Shown: positions 6,176 through 12,451 of the stretch, one piece after another
Layout of the letters: every line of letters starts with the position of its first letter
Numbering within the stretch: the stretch's first letter is position 1
NCBI GenBank assembly: GCA_016210805.1
Contig: JACQTL010000265.1
Location: forward strand, 1-12,451
Source: Actinomycetota bacterium
GTDB taxonomy: Bacteria; Actinomycetota; UBA4738; G016210805
DNA: 12,451 nt
Reading direction: 5' to 3'
Program-made: the position numbers and the translations under genes
The notes under the pieces: model-generated
Told to the model about the DNA's origin: nothing
Database searches by the model: none
Seen by the model: the letters and a program-made list of their open reading frames with translations, nothing else

Positions 6176-6976
6176 GTGCCGATCGCCGAGGTCTCCGGCT
6201 GGCGCCTTTCCTACGACGACGTGGGCGGGGGTCCTCCCGTCCTGCTGGCTCACGGGCTGCTGATGGACCGGACGATGTTCCGGCACCAGGTCGAGGCCCT
6301 CTCGGACCGGTGGCGGCTGGTCACCCCGGATGCCAGGAACCACGGGGAGAGCGAGCATCGGGCAGGAGAGCCCTACACGCAGTGGGACCTGATGGAGGAC
6401 TCCCTGGCCCTCCTGGACCACCTGGGGGTGGACCGGGCAGTGTGGGGCGGGGTGAGCCAGGGCGGCTTCCAGGCCCTCCGCGCGGCGCTGCGCCATCCCG
6501 ACCGGGTGGCCGGGCTCGTCCTGATCGACACGTCGGCCGGTCCCGAGGACGACGCCCGGGGACCGATGTACGAGGCCGGGGCGGAGGTCGCCGTGGAGTC
6601 GGGGTGGAGCGAGGACATCCTGGGAGCCGCCCGGTTCGCGATGTTCGGGGACAGCGCGGGCCAGGCGCTGGTCCGGGAGTGGATGGACAGGTGGATGGCC
6701 GAGCCCACCGCGGGGGCGGTCGAGCGGATGCACGCCGTGACCCGCCGGGAGGCCGTCGTCGACCGGCTGGGCGAGATCGGCGCGCCGGCCGTGGTGATCC
6801 ACGGCGAGGAGGACATCGCCATCTGGATGGAGGAGGCCGAGAGCCTGGCCCACGGGCTCCCCGACTCTCGGGGTCCGGTGAGGGTCCCGGGCGCCGGCCA
6901 CTCCTCCACGGTGGAGCGACCCGACCTCGTGACCGCGGCGATCGAGCGATTCCTCGAGGACGTGTGGCCGCCGTAG
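6176..6976 (+). CDS. Alpha/beta-hydrolase fold enzyme
   Basis: A 266-residue hydrolase with a full catalytic set: AHGLLMD (25-31) near the oxyanion hole, nucleophile elbow G-V-S-Q-G with Ser94, acid Asp213 in HGEEDIAIW, and His242 in GAGHSS. A lid region lies near 125-190. There is no signal peptide, so it should be cytoplasmic. Esterase, lactonase or thioesterase-like chemistry is possible. MenH of the menaquinone pathway belongs to the same superfamily, but I see no MenH-specific signature. The GTG start fits the family N-terminus (IAEVSGWRLSYDDVG). Its last 13 bases overlap the next gene's start, suggesting coupled expression with the MenG-like methyltransferase and the membrane protein that follow. 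The fold is certain, the substrate unknown. Confidence 0.88.
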   Translation: MPIAEVSGWRLSYDDVGGGPPVLLAHGLLMDRTMFRHQVEALSDRWRLVTPDARNHGESEHRAGEPYTQWDLMEDSLALLDHLGVDRAVWGGVSQGGFQALRAALRHPDRVAGLVLIDTSAGPEDDARGPMYEAGAEVAVESGWSEDILGAARFAMFGDSAGQALVREWMDRWMAEPTAGAVERMHAVTRREAVVDRLGEIGAPAVVIHGEEDIAIWMEEAESLAHGLPDSRGPVRVPGAGHSSTVERPDLVTAAIERFLEDVWPP

Positions 6977-7668
6977 CCCGGGAGCCGCCCTCCCGGCCCG
7001 AGCACGCTCGCCGGCTGTTCGCCGGGATCGCCGGGGAGTACGACCGGATGGGCGCGGTCCTCTCGTTCGGCCAGGACCCCCGGTGGCGGAGGTTCCTGGT
7101 CTCTCGGGTCCCGGAGAGCGCCCGGCTCGTCCTGGACGTGGCCACGGGGACGGGTCTCGTGGCCGGCGAGCTCGCCGGGCGGGGCGGCGCGACGGTCGTG
7201 GGGGTGGACCTCACGCCGGAGATGCTGCTGGCCGGCCGCCACCCCGGGCCGGTCGCGGTGGGCCGGGCGGAGCGGCTCCCCTTCCCCGACGGGCGGTTCG
7301 ACGCGCTGACAGTCACCTACCTGCTCCGGTACGTCGACGACCCGCCCGCCGCGCTTCGCGAGCTGGCCCGGGTGGTCCGGGCCGGGGGGGTCGTGGCCTC
7401 CCTGGAGTTCCACGTCCCCGGGAACCCCCTGGTCCGCACGGCCTGGCGGGCCTACACGCGAGCGGGGCTTCCCCTCCTCGGGGCGCTGGTCTCTCGAGCC
7501 TGGGCCGGCACCGGGAGGTTCCTCGGTCCGTCGGTGGAGGACTTCTACCGGCGGTACCCTCTCGCCGAGCAGGGCGCGTGGTGGAGGGCGGCCGGCCTCC
7601 GGGAAGTCCGGCACAGGGTGATGAGCCTGGGCGGCGGGACGGTGATCTGGGGCGTGAAGGATGGCTGA
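6964..7668 (+). CDS. UbiE/MenG-like methyltransferase, copy 1
   Basis: A 234-residue class I SAM-dependent methyltransferase resembling demethylmenaquinone methyltransferase. Features: ARRLFAGIAGEYDRMGAVLSFG (as in UbiE/MenG starts, near 15-36), SAM motif I VLDVATGTG (56-64), acidic VGVDLTPEML (79-87), LPFPDGRFDALTVTY (105-119), and LREL.RVV.AGG before strand 5. Where MenG usually has a YEYLP.S...P segment, this copy has VEDFYRRYPLAEQ, so specificity may differ. The GTG at 6964 is chosen because it precedes the conserved start by about 14 residues. GAGGA at 6956-6960 gives only a 3-base spacing, so coupling to the overlapping hydrolase is likely. The stop overlaps the next ATG by 8 bases. Probable role: C-methylation of demethylmenaquinone or a related lipid ring, at the membrane surface. 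Confidence 0.85.
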   Translation: MAAVAREPPSRPEHARRLFAGIAGEYDRMGAVLSFGQDPRWRRFLVSRVPESARLVLDVATGTGLVAGELAGRGGATVVGVDLTPEMLLAGRHPGPVAVGRAERLPFPDGRFDALTVTYLLRYVDDPPAALRELARVVRAGGVVASLEFHVPGNPLVRTAWRAYTRAGLPLLGALVSRAWAGTGRFLGPSVEDFYRRYPLAEQGAWWRAAGLREVRHRVMSLGGGTVIWGVKDG

Positions 7669-8437
7669 GCCGGGTCCCGCCGGAGCGGCGGCGAACGGTG
7701 TCGAGCCGGAGGGGCCGTCGGCCCCCGCCTTCTACGCGCTCCGGTCCGGCGGGTGGCGCGACTACTGGACGCTCCTGCACCCCCCCTACACCCTCTGGCA
7801 CCTCTCCTTCGTGGCGATCGGCGCGGCCGTCGCTCCCGCGCTGGTCGGCCTGCACCTGGCGGCGGCCCTCGTGGGGTTCTTCCTGGGCGTCGGGCTCACC
7901 GCGCACGCCCTGGACGAGCTCAGGGGCCGGCCCCTTTCGACCCGGATCCCCGATGCCGTGCTCTGGGCCATCGCCGCGGCGGGCCTGGCCGGCGCCGTGG
8001 CGATCGGCGTGGCCGGCGCCGCCCGCGTGTCGTGGTGGCTGCTCGCCTTCGTGGGGTTCGGGGCCTTCATCGTGGTGGCCTACAACCTGGAGTCCCTCGG
8101 GGGGCTGTTCCACAGCGACCTGTGGTTCGCCCTGGCCTGGGGGGCGTTCCCCGCGCTGACCGGCTCGTTCGCCCAGGCCGGGTCCCTCTCGGTGGCGGCC
8201 GTGCTCGTGGCCGCGGCCTGCGCGCTCTCCTCGCACGCCCAGCGGACCCTCTCCACGCCGGTCAGGAGGCTCCGGCGCAGGGTCCGGAGCGTCCGGGGCG
8301 AGGTGGTCCTGGCCGATGGGTCCAGGGAGGAGCTCGACGCCGGGGCCCTCCGGGCGGCGCCCGAGGGGGCCCTCCGGGTCCTGTGGATGGCCCAGGTCCT
8401 CCTGGCAGCCGGCCTGGTCACGGCCCGCCTCTTGTGA
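7661..8437 (+). CDS. Polytopic membrane protein, possibly divergent UbiA-type prenyltransferase
   Basis: A 258-residue integral membrane protein with about seven hydrophobic segments (near 41-62, 64-80, 97-120, 124-142, 154-173, 176-192, 236-256). After the second segment lies HALDELRGRPLSTRIP (82-97), placed and shaped like the first UbiA motif (NDxxDxxxD followed by RPL..GRI) but with His in place of Asn-Asp and few acidic residues. A second polar loop, YNLESLGGLFHSD (141-153), and a third, SHAQRTLSTP (191-200), follow. UbiA enzymes attach isoprenoid tails to rings, for example MenA in menaquinone synthesis. That role would fit the two flanking MenG-like genes, but the acidic motifs are weak and the assignment is tentative. 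A charged loop (201-235) precedes the last helix. The ATG overlaps the previous stop by 8 bases. The membrane protein call is firm; the family call is about even odds. Confidence 0.8.
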   Translation: MAEPGPAGAAANGVEPEGPSAPAFYALRSGGWRDYWTLLHPPYTLWHLSFVAIGAAVAPALVGLHLAAALVGFFLGVGLTAHALDELRGRPLSTRIPDAVLWAIAAAGLAGAVAIGVAGAARVSWWLLAFVGFGAFIVVAYNLESLGGLFHSDLWFALAWGAFPALTGSFAQAGSLSVAAVLVAAACALSSHAQRTLSTPVRRLRRRVRSVRGEVVLADGSREELDAGALRAAPEGALRVLWMAQVLLAAGLVTARLL

Positions 8438-8460
8438 TCCCTGCCGGGGCCGGGCTCCTG

Positions 8461-8466
8461 TAGCCT
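8461..8466 (+). promoter_or_regulatory. Putative -10 for leaderless MenG-like transcript
   Basis: TAGCCT followed by seven bases and the GTG start at 8474, the same arrangement as at 4502-4515. No Shine-Dalgarno is present in the 36-base gap. A TTGTGA at 8432-8437 is too far upstream (23 bases) to be a good -35. Confidence 0.42.
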
Positions 8467-8473
8467 CCCGGTC

Positions 8474-9226
8474 GTGAGCCGGAGGGCCCCTCCCGAGCGG
8501 CAGGTCGAGAGCATGTTCGACGAGGTCGCCGCGCGGTACGACCTCGTGAACTCGATCCTGTCGCTCGGCCTGGACGGCTGGTGGCGGCGGGTCGCCGCCC
8601 GCTCGGTGGAGGTCACCCCGTTCCGCCCTGTCCTGGACCTGGGGTGCGGGACCGGTCGCCTGGCCGGGCTCCTGGCCGGCGAGCATCCCGTGGTGGGGGT
8701 CGACCTCTCCCGGGAGATGCTCGCCGCGGCCCGCGTGCGCCTCGCCCCCAGGGGGCGGGTCGACCTGGTCAGGGGGAGCGCGTTCCGGCTCCCGTTCGCG
8801 GATGCGTCGTTCGCCGGGGCGGCCAGCGCGTTCGTCATGCGCAACCTCGACGACCTCCCCGCGGCGTTCGCCGAGCTGGCCAGGGTGGTGGAGCCGGGGG
8901 GTCGCCTGGCCATGCTCGACATGACCGAGCCGCGCCATCCCCTGGTCCGCCGGGGGTTCCGCGCGTACTTCGGCGCGGCGGCGCCGGCCCTGGGCGGGAT
9001 CGCGGGGAAGCGGGAGGCCTACGAGTACCTGGTCCGCTCGCTGGCCCAGCTCCCTCCCCGTGACGCGCTGGCACGGATGCTGGAAGAGGCCGGCTTCGCC
9101 GGGGCGCGGTGGAGGGGCCTGTTCCCGGGAACGGTCACGCTCTGGACGGCGGTCCGAGCGGTCCGGCCCACCGAGCCCCCGTCGGACGATCGTCCGGTGC
9201 ACGGGACCGGCTCCCACCCGGCATAA
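8474..9226 (+). CDS. UbiE/MenG-like demethylmenaquinone methyltransferase, copy 2
   Basis: A 250-residue SAM methyltransferase closer to canonical MenG/UbiE than copy 1. Features: VESMFDEVAARYDLVNSILS (11-30), motif I PVLDLGCGTG (52-61), VGVDLSREML (74-83), LPFADASF (106-113), AFVMRNLDD (119-127), and the family-specific KREAYEYLVRSLAQLP near 179-194. It would methylate demethylmenaquinone to menaquinone as the last step of the pathway. The C-terminus carries about 20 extra polar residues (PTEPPSDDRPVHGTG) beyond the usual end, and the TAA stop lies inside the candidate -10 of the next gene. The GTG start is preceded by a -10-like hexamer at leaderless spacing and by no ribosome binding site. 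It is separate from the upstream three-gene unit, with a 36-base gap. Confidence 0.88.
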   Translation: MSRRAPPERQVESMFDEVAARYDLVNSILSLGLDGWWRRVAARSVEVTPFRPVLDLGCGTGRLAGLLAGEHPVVGVDLSREMLAAARVRLAPRGRVDLVRGSAFRLPFADASFAGAASAFVMRNLDDLPAAFAELARVVEPGGRLAMLDMTEPRHPLVRRGFRAYFGAAAPALGGIAGKREAYEYLVRSLAQLPPRDALARMLEEAGFAGARWRGLFPGTVTLWTAVRAVRPTEPPSDDRPVHGTGSHPA

Positions 9227-9255
9227 TCCGGGACCAAGAGGACCCGGGGAGGGGA
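9222..9255 (+). promoter_or_regulatory. Putative -10 and ribosome binding site of the cyclase-ATPase gene
   Basis: CATAAT (9222-9227) is the most A/T-rich hexamer nearby and matches TATAAT at five positions; it overlaps the TAA of the preceding gene. The purine-rich Shine-Dalgarno GGGGAGGGGA (9246-9255) ends four bases before the GTG at 9260 and supports that start. No good -35 is visible at 17-18 bases; the best is TGCACG, matching three of six. Confidence 0.45.
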
Positions 9256-9259
9256 TCTC

Positions 9260-11905
9260 GTGCCGGAGCTGCCCACGGGGACGGTCACGTTCCTGTTCAC
9301 CGACGTCGAGGGGTCGACCCGCCTGCTCCAGTCCCTGGGCGACGGGTACGGGGCGCTCCTGGAGCGGCACAACGAGCTGATGAGGGGAGCGGTGGAGTCG
9401 GGGGGCGGGGTCGTGTTCGGCTCGGAGGGCGACGCGATGTTCGCGGTCTTCCGGACCGCTCCCGCGGCCGTGGCCGCGTCGGTCGCCGCGCAGCGGGCCA
9501 TGGCCGCGGAGGCCTGGCCGTCCGGCGCGGTGGTCCGGGTGCGCATGGGCCTGCACACGGGGGAGGGGGCTCTGGCCGGGGACGGCTACGTGGGGATCGA
9601 TCTGCATCGGGTGGCCCGCGTGGCCGCCGCCGGGCACGGGGGACAGGTCCTCGTGTCGGCCACCACGCGGGCCCTGGTCGACAAGGCCCTCCCCGACGGC
9701 GTGTGGCTGCGCGATCTGGGCCCTCACCGGCTGAAGGACCTCCCCGACCCCGAGAACCTGTTCCAGCTGGTCATCCCGGCCCTCCCCGCGGACTTCCCGC
9801 CGCTCCGCACGCTCGACGCCCGGCCCAACAACCTCCCGGTGCAGCTCACCGGGTTCATCGGGCGGGACCGGGAGGTCGCCGAACTGAAGGGGCTCCTCCG
9901 CCAGGCCCGGCTGGTCACGCTCACCGGGCCGGGAGGCACCGGCAAGACCCGCCTGTCCCTGCGGGTCGCCGCCGAGCTGCTGCCGGACTTCGCCGACGGC
10001 GTCTGGTTCGTGCCCCTCGACACGATCACCGACCCGGCCCTGGTGGCCCCCACGATCGCGAACGCCCTCAGCGTGGAGGAGGGCGAGACCCCCACCGACG
10101 AGCTCCTGGCCCGGCACCTGTCCAACCGGGAGCTGCTGCTGGTGCTGGACAACTTCGAGCAGGTGATGGGGGCGGGCCCCCTCGTCCCCCGGCTGCTCGT
10201 CGCGGCCCCCAAGCTGAGGGTGGTGGTGACCAGCCGCGAGGTGCTCCACGTGAGCGGCGAGCACGAGTTCCCGGTCCCCCCGCTCTCCCTGCCCGATCCC
10301 GACCATCTCCCGTCCGCCGAGGCCCTGTCCCAGTACGACGCGGTGGCCCTGTTCATCCAGCGGGCCCGAGCGGTGAACGCGTCGTTCGGGGTCACCGACC
10401 AGAACGCCCCGGCGGTGGCCGAGATCTGCACGCGCCTGGACGGGCTGCCCCTGGCCATAGAGCTCGCCGCGGCCCGCCTCAAGCTGTTCCCTCCCGACGC
10501 GCTCCTGGCCCGGCTGGAGAGCAGCCTGAGGTTCCTCCGGGGAGGAGCCCGGGACCTCCCCACCAGGCAGCAGACCCTCCGCGACGCGATCGCCTGGAGC
10601 CACGACCTGCTGGACCCGGCGGAGCGGACCCTGTTCCGCCGGCTGTCGATCTTCATGGGGGGATGGTCCCTGGCCGCCGCCGAGGCGGTGGTGGCCGAGG
10701 ACGACGCCGGCGACCTCGACGTGGTGGACGGGCTCGCCTCCCTGGTGGACAAGAGCCTGGTCCGCCAGCGCCAGATGGACGACGGTGATCTCCGGTTCCG
10801 GATGCTCGAGACGATCCGGGAGTTCTCCCGGGAGCGTCTCGTCGAGAGCGGCGAGGAGGAGGAGATCGCCGGCCGCCACGAGGCCCACTTCCTGGCCCTG
10901 GCCCAGGAGGCCGGTGCCCAGCTCGCCGGCTCGGGCCAGGTGGCGGCCCTGGACCGGCTGGCCCGCGAGCACCACAACCTGAGGACGGCGTTCAACCACG
11001 CGATGGAGGGCGGCGACGTCGAGGCCGCTCTCCGGGCGGCCGGGGCGATCTGGCGGTACCTGCAGGTCCGGGGCCACCTGGGGGAAGGCCGGGGGTGGCT
11101 GGTCGCCCTCCTGGAACGCCCCGAGGCGGAGGGCCGAACGCTCGGCCGGGCCCTGGCCCTGAACGGGCTCGGCGGCCTGTGCTACTGGCAGACCGACTAC
11201 GACGCGGCCGGCCGGTGCTACGAGGAGGCGCTCTCGATCGCCAGGGAGATCGGCGACCGGCGCCTGGTCGCCGAGGTCCTGTACAGCCTCACCTACATCG
11301 AGCGCATCCGGGGGGACGTGGCGAAGGCGCAGGGCTACGCCCGGGAGGTGCTGGGCATCTTCGAGGAGCTCGGGGACCGGAGCGGAGCCGCCTACGCCAA
11401 GGTGGTGCTGTCGGGCACGTCGCTCTACGAGGTGGACCTGGAGGCCGCCCGGGAGCTGGCCGACGAGGCCCTCCCCGTGTTCCTCGATTCGGGGGACGCG
11501 TTCGGGGTCGGCCAGATCGTCCACCTCAAGGCCTGCATCAGCCGCGAGCAGGGCCGCCACGAGGAGTCCCTGGAGGAGGAGCGGGAGGCGCTGGCCCGGC
11601 TCCGCGAGATCGGGGACATCTCCGGGCAGGCCATGGTCCTCGGCGGCATCGCGGCCACGCTGGTCAAGGCGGGCCGGGTGGAGGAGGGCCTCCGCGTGGC
11701 CCGGGCGGCGGTGCGGGCCGAGGAGGAGGTCGGCGGCCGGGCCCCGATCCTGCTCAGGGGCTTCGAGGACGCCCGCGACCTGGCCCGGACGGCCGGGATC
11801 GAGGAGGACGCGATCGAGCGGGCGTTCGCCGGCGGAGCGGAGCTGGGCCTGGAGGACGCGGTCCGGGAGCAGCTCGATGCCGGCGAGCCCGCCGCGGCCG
11901 GGTGA
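9260..11905 (+). CDS. Class III cyclase-like / STAND ATPase / TPR signalling protein
   Basis: An 881-residue multidomain protein. Residues 1-175 are a class III nucleotide cyclase homology domain (TVTFLFTDVEGSTRLL; metal-binding Asp15 and Asp58). Residues 195-410 are an NB-ARC/AfsR-like ATPase: GFIGRDRE, Walker A GPGGTGKT (223-230), Walker B LLLVLDN (292-298), VVTSRE (322-327) and GLPLAIELAAAR (395-406). About 410-550 is a winged-helix-like ATPase module (TLRDAIAWSHDLLDPAERTLF), and the rest to about 860 is TPR-like helical repeats. Such proteins are cytoplasmic regulators that sense ligands or partners through the repeats. In the cyclase domain the substrate lysine usually four residues before the second Asp is Gly54, and the transition-state Asn is His116 (HRVAR), with Arg120 kept; activity as a standard adenylate cyclase is doubtful. 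No LuxR-type HTH is visible at either end. Start supported by the Shine-Dalgarno at 9246-9255 and the family N-terminus. Confidence 0.9.
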   Translation: MPELPTGTVTFLFTDVEGSTRLLQSLGDGYGALLERHNELMRGAVESGGGVVFGSEGDAMFAVFRTAPAAVAASVAAQRAMAAEAWPSGAVVRVRMGLHTGEGALAGDGYVGIDLHRVARVAAAGHGGQVLVSATTRALVDKALPDGVWLRDLGPHRLKDLPDPENLFQLVIPALPADFPPLRTLDARPNNLPVQLTGFIGRDREVAELKGLLRQARLVTLTGPGGTGKTRLSLRVAAELLPDFADGVWFVPLDTITDPALVAPTIANALSVEEGETPTDELLARHLSNRELLLVLDNFEQVMGAGPLVPRLLVAAPKLRVVVTSREVLHVSGEHEFPVPPLSLPDPDHLPSAEALSQYDAVALFIQRARAVNASFGVTDQNAPAVAEICTRLDGLPLAIELAAARLKLFPPDALLARLESSLRFLRGGARDLPTRQQTLRDAIAWSHDLLDPAERTLFRRLSIFMGGWSLAAAEAVVAEDDAGDLDVVDGLASLVDKSLVRQRQMDDGDLRFRMLETIREFSRERLVESGEEEEIAGRHEAHFLALAQEAGAQLAGSGQVAALDRLAREHHNLRTAFNHAMEGGDVEAALRAAGAIWRYLQVRGHLGEGRGWLVALLERPEAEGRTLGRALALNGLGGLCYWQTDYDAAGRCYEEALSIAREIGDRRLVAEVLYSLTYIERIRGDVAKAQGYAREVLGIFEELGDRSGAAYAKVVLSGTSLYEVDLEAARELADEALPVFLDSGDAFGVGQIVHLKACISREQGRHEESLEEEREALARLREIGDISGQAMVLGGIAATLVKAGRVEEGLRVARAAVRAEEEVGGRAPILLRGFEDARDLARTAGIEEDAIERAFAGGAELGLEDAVREQLDAGEPAAAG

Positions 11906-11906
11906 C

Positions 11907-11922
11907 CGCCGGCGCCGCGGCG
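11907..11922. terminator. GC hairpin in the 17-base convergent gap
   Basis: CGCCG (11907-11911), a 6-base loop, CGGCG (11918-11922), lying exactly between two convergent stop codons. It could act as a bidirectional terminator stem, but neither side has a T-run and such stems arise easily in this composition. Confidence 0.22.
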
Positions 11923-12451
11923 TCAGGCCTCGGGCGCCGGGGACCCCGCGGCCGGCTCGCGGCGCGAGGTGTAGCGGATCAGCCGGGCCGTGACCACGGC
12001 CAGCACGATCAGGACCAGGCCGGCCAGCAGGAGGACCAGGGGAGCCCCCAGCGTGTCCGATGCCCGCCCGAGCAGCCAGGTCACGTAGACGAAGAGCCCG
12101 CCGGCGCCGAACCCCATGGCCACGGTCTCTCGTGCCAGAACGCCGAAGCCCATCAGGGCGGCCGCCGTCACGGCGCCCAGCCAGGCGAGGCCGCCATCCC
12201 CGCCGAAGGAGGGGCCGATCAGGGCGGCCAGGGCGCCCAGGCCGACGCCGGGCCGCCGCGGCTTCACCACCCCCACCGCGGAGAGCGCGATCCAGGCCCC
12301 CCCGAGCGCCCAGAGCGCGAGGGCGTGCGCCGTGCTCGACTCGCGGTCCTGGAGGGCCAGCGCGGTCTCGAGGGTCGCGGCCAGCCCGGTCAGCAGGGCG
12401 AGCTGGAGGAGTGCCCTCGGATGGAGGAGGTAGAGGAGCCCGGCGTACGCC
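11923..12451 (-). CDS. Polytopic membrane protein, 5' end beyond the right edge
   Basis: A minus-strand gene convergent with the cyclase-ATPase gene. The frame stays open to the window edge: upstream of the GTG at 12276 the codons read on with no stop as another strongly hydrophobic stretch (LLYLLHPRALLQLALL, then LALWALGGAWIAL), so that GTG is internal and the gene is N-terminally incomplete. The visible 176 residues hold about five to six membrane segments, ending in LGAPLVLLLAGLVLIVLAVV and a short basic/proline tail. It resembles the hydrophobic multi-helix proteins often labelled DUF2157-like, but I do not recognise it with confidence. No catalytic motif is seen. A cytoplasmic-membrane location is clear; the function is unknown. 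Confidence 0.75.
   Translation of the reverse strand, partial: AYAGLLYLLHPRALLQLALLTGLAATLETALALQDRESSTAHALALWALGGAWIALSAVGVVKPRRPGVGLGALAALIGPSFGGDGGLAWLGAVTAAALMGFGVLARETVAMGFGAGGLFVYVTWLLGRASDTLGAPLVLLLAGLVLIVLAVVTARLIRYTSRREPAAGSPAPEA

Noticed and set aside
5264..6901. A minus-strand open frame of 545 codons across the HAD and hydrolase genes
   Set aside because: Same compositional artefact: His/Gly/Pro/Arg-rich, no motif, and both plus-strand genes have complete catalytic signatures.
6176..6976. Naming the hydrolase MenH from its neighbours
   Set aside because: The fold and triad fit but I see no MenH-specific residues; the name would rest on context alone.
7313..11560. A minus-strand open frame of 1415 codons
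   Set aside because: It lies antisense to four well-supported genes and its product is a low-complexity string rich in Gly, Pro, Arg, Glu and His with no domain. Long antisense frames are expected from G/C-biased third codon positions.
12274..12276. GTG at 12276 (minus strand) as the start of the last membrane protein
   Set aside because: Upstream codons to the window edge contain no stop and encode more membrane-helix-like sequence, so this GTG is internal.

Overview
This window comes from a very high-GC bacterial chromosome, most likely an actinomycetote. The support is G/C-ending codon use throughout, frequent GTG starts, several genes that look leaderless (a -10-like hexamer 6-7 bases before a GTG with no Shine-Dalgarno), two menaquinone-type methyltransferases, and a cyclase-ATPase-TPR regulator of a type common in actinobacteria. 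No rRNA, tRNA, CRISPR array, insertion sequence or phage gene is visible. Coding density is high, and no gap between genes exceeds about 110 bases. Lineage below phylum cannot be judged from the sequence.

Layout. (1) 1-1530 is the 3' part of an aconitase-family gene whose start lies outside the window. (2) 1638-3605 encodes a PelF-like family 4 glycosyltransferase with an added C-terminal HEAT-like extension. It has its own putative promoter, which overlaps the aconitase stop. (3) 3708-4469 encodes a secreted lipoprotein of unknown function. (4) 4515-6121 is a two-gene unit with an ATGA overlap: an MpaB/DUF2236 oxygenase-like protein and a HAD-IIA phosphatase of the LHPP type. (5) 6176-8437 is a tight three-gene overlapping unit: an alpha/beta hydrolase, a UbiE/MenG-like methyltransferase and a polytopic membrane protein that resembles a divergent UbiA prenyltransferase. 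(6) 8474-9226 encodes a second UbiE/MenG-like methyltransferase with its own apparent leaderless start. (7) 9260-11905 encodes a large class III cyclase-like/STAND-type ATPase/TPR protein. (8) 11923 to the right edge is a convergent minus-strand membrane protein, cut by the window edge.

How the genes may work together. The clearest theme is quinone or isoprenoid-lipid chemistry: two MenG-type methyltransferases flank a membrane protein with UbiA-like features, and a hydrolase is translationally linked to the first. MenG methylates demethylmenaquinone, the product of a UbiA-family enzyme (MenA), so this is a sensible but unproven local pathway. The aconitase is central carbon metabolism. The glycosyltransferase and lipoprotein belong to the cell envelope. 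The last large protein is a signalling or regulatory ATPase whose cyclase domain lacks expected catalytic residues.

The observations most worth checking are the serine in place of a cluster-ligand cysteine in the aconitase, the MenG / UbiA-like / MenG arrangement, the repeated leaderless promoter pattern, the perfect hairpin abutting the HAD start codon, and the degenerate cyclase domain. No clearly new defence or mobile system is visible.
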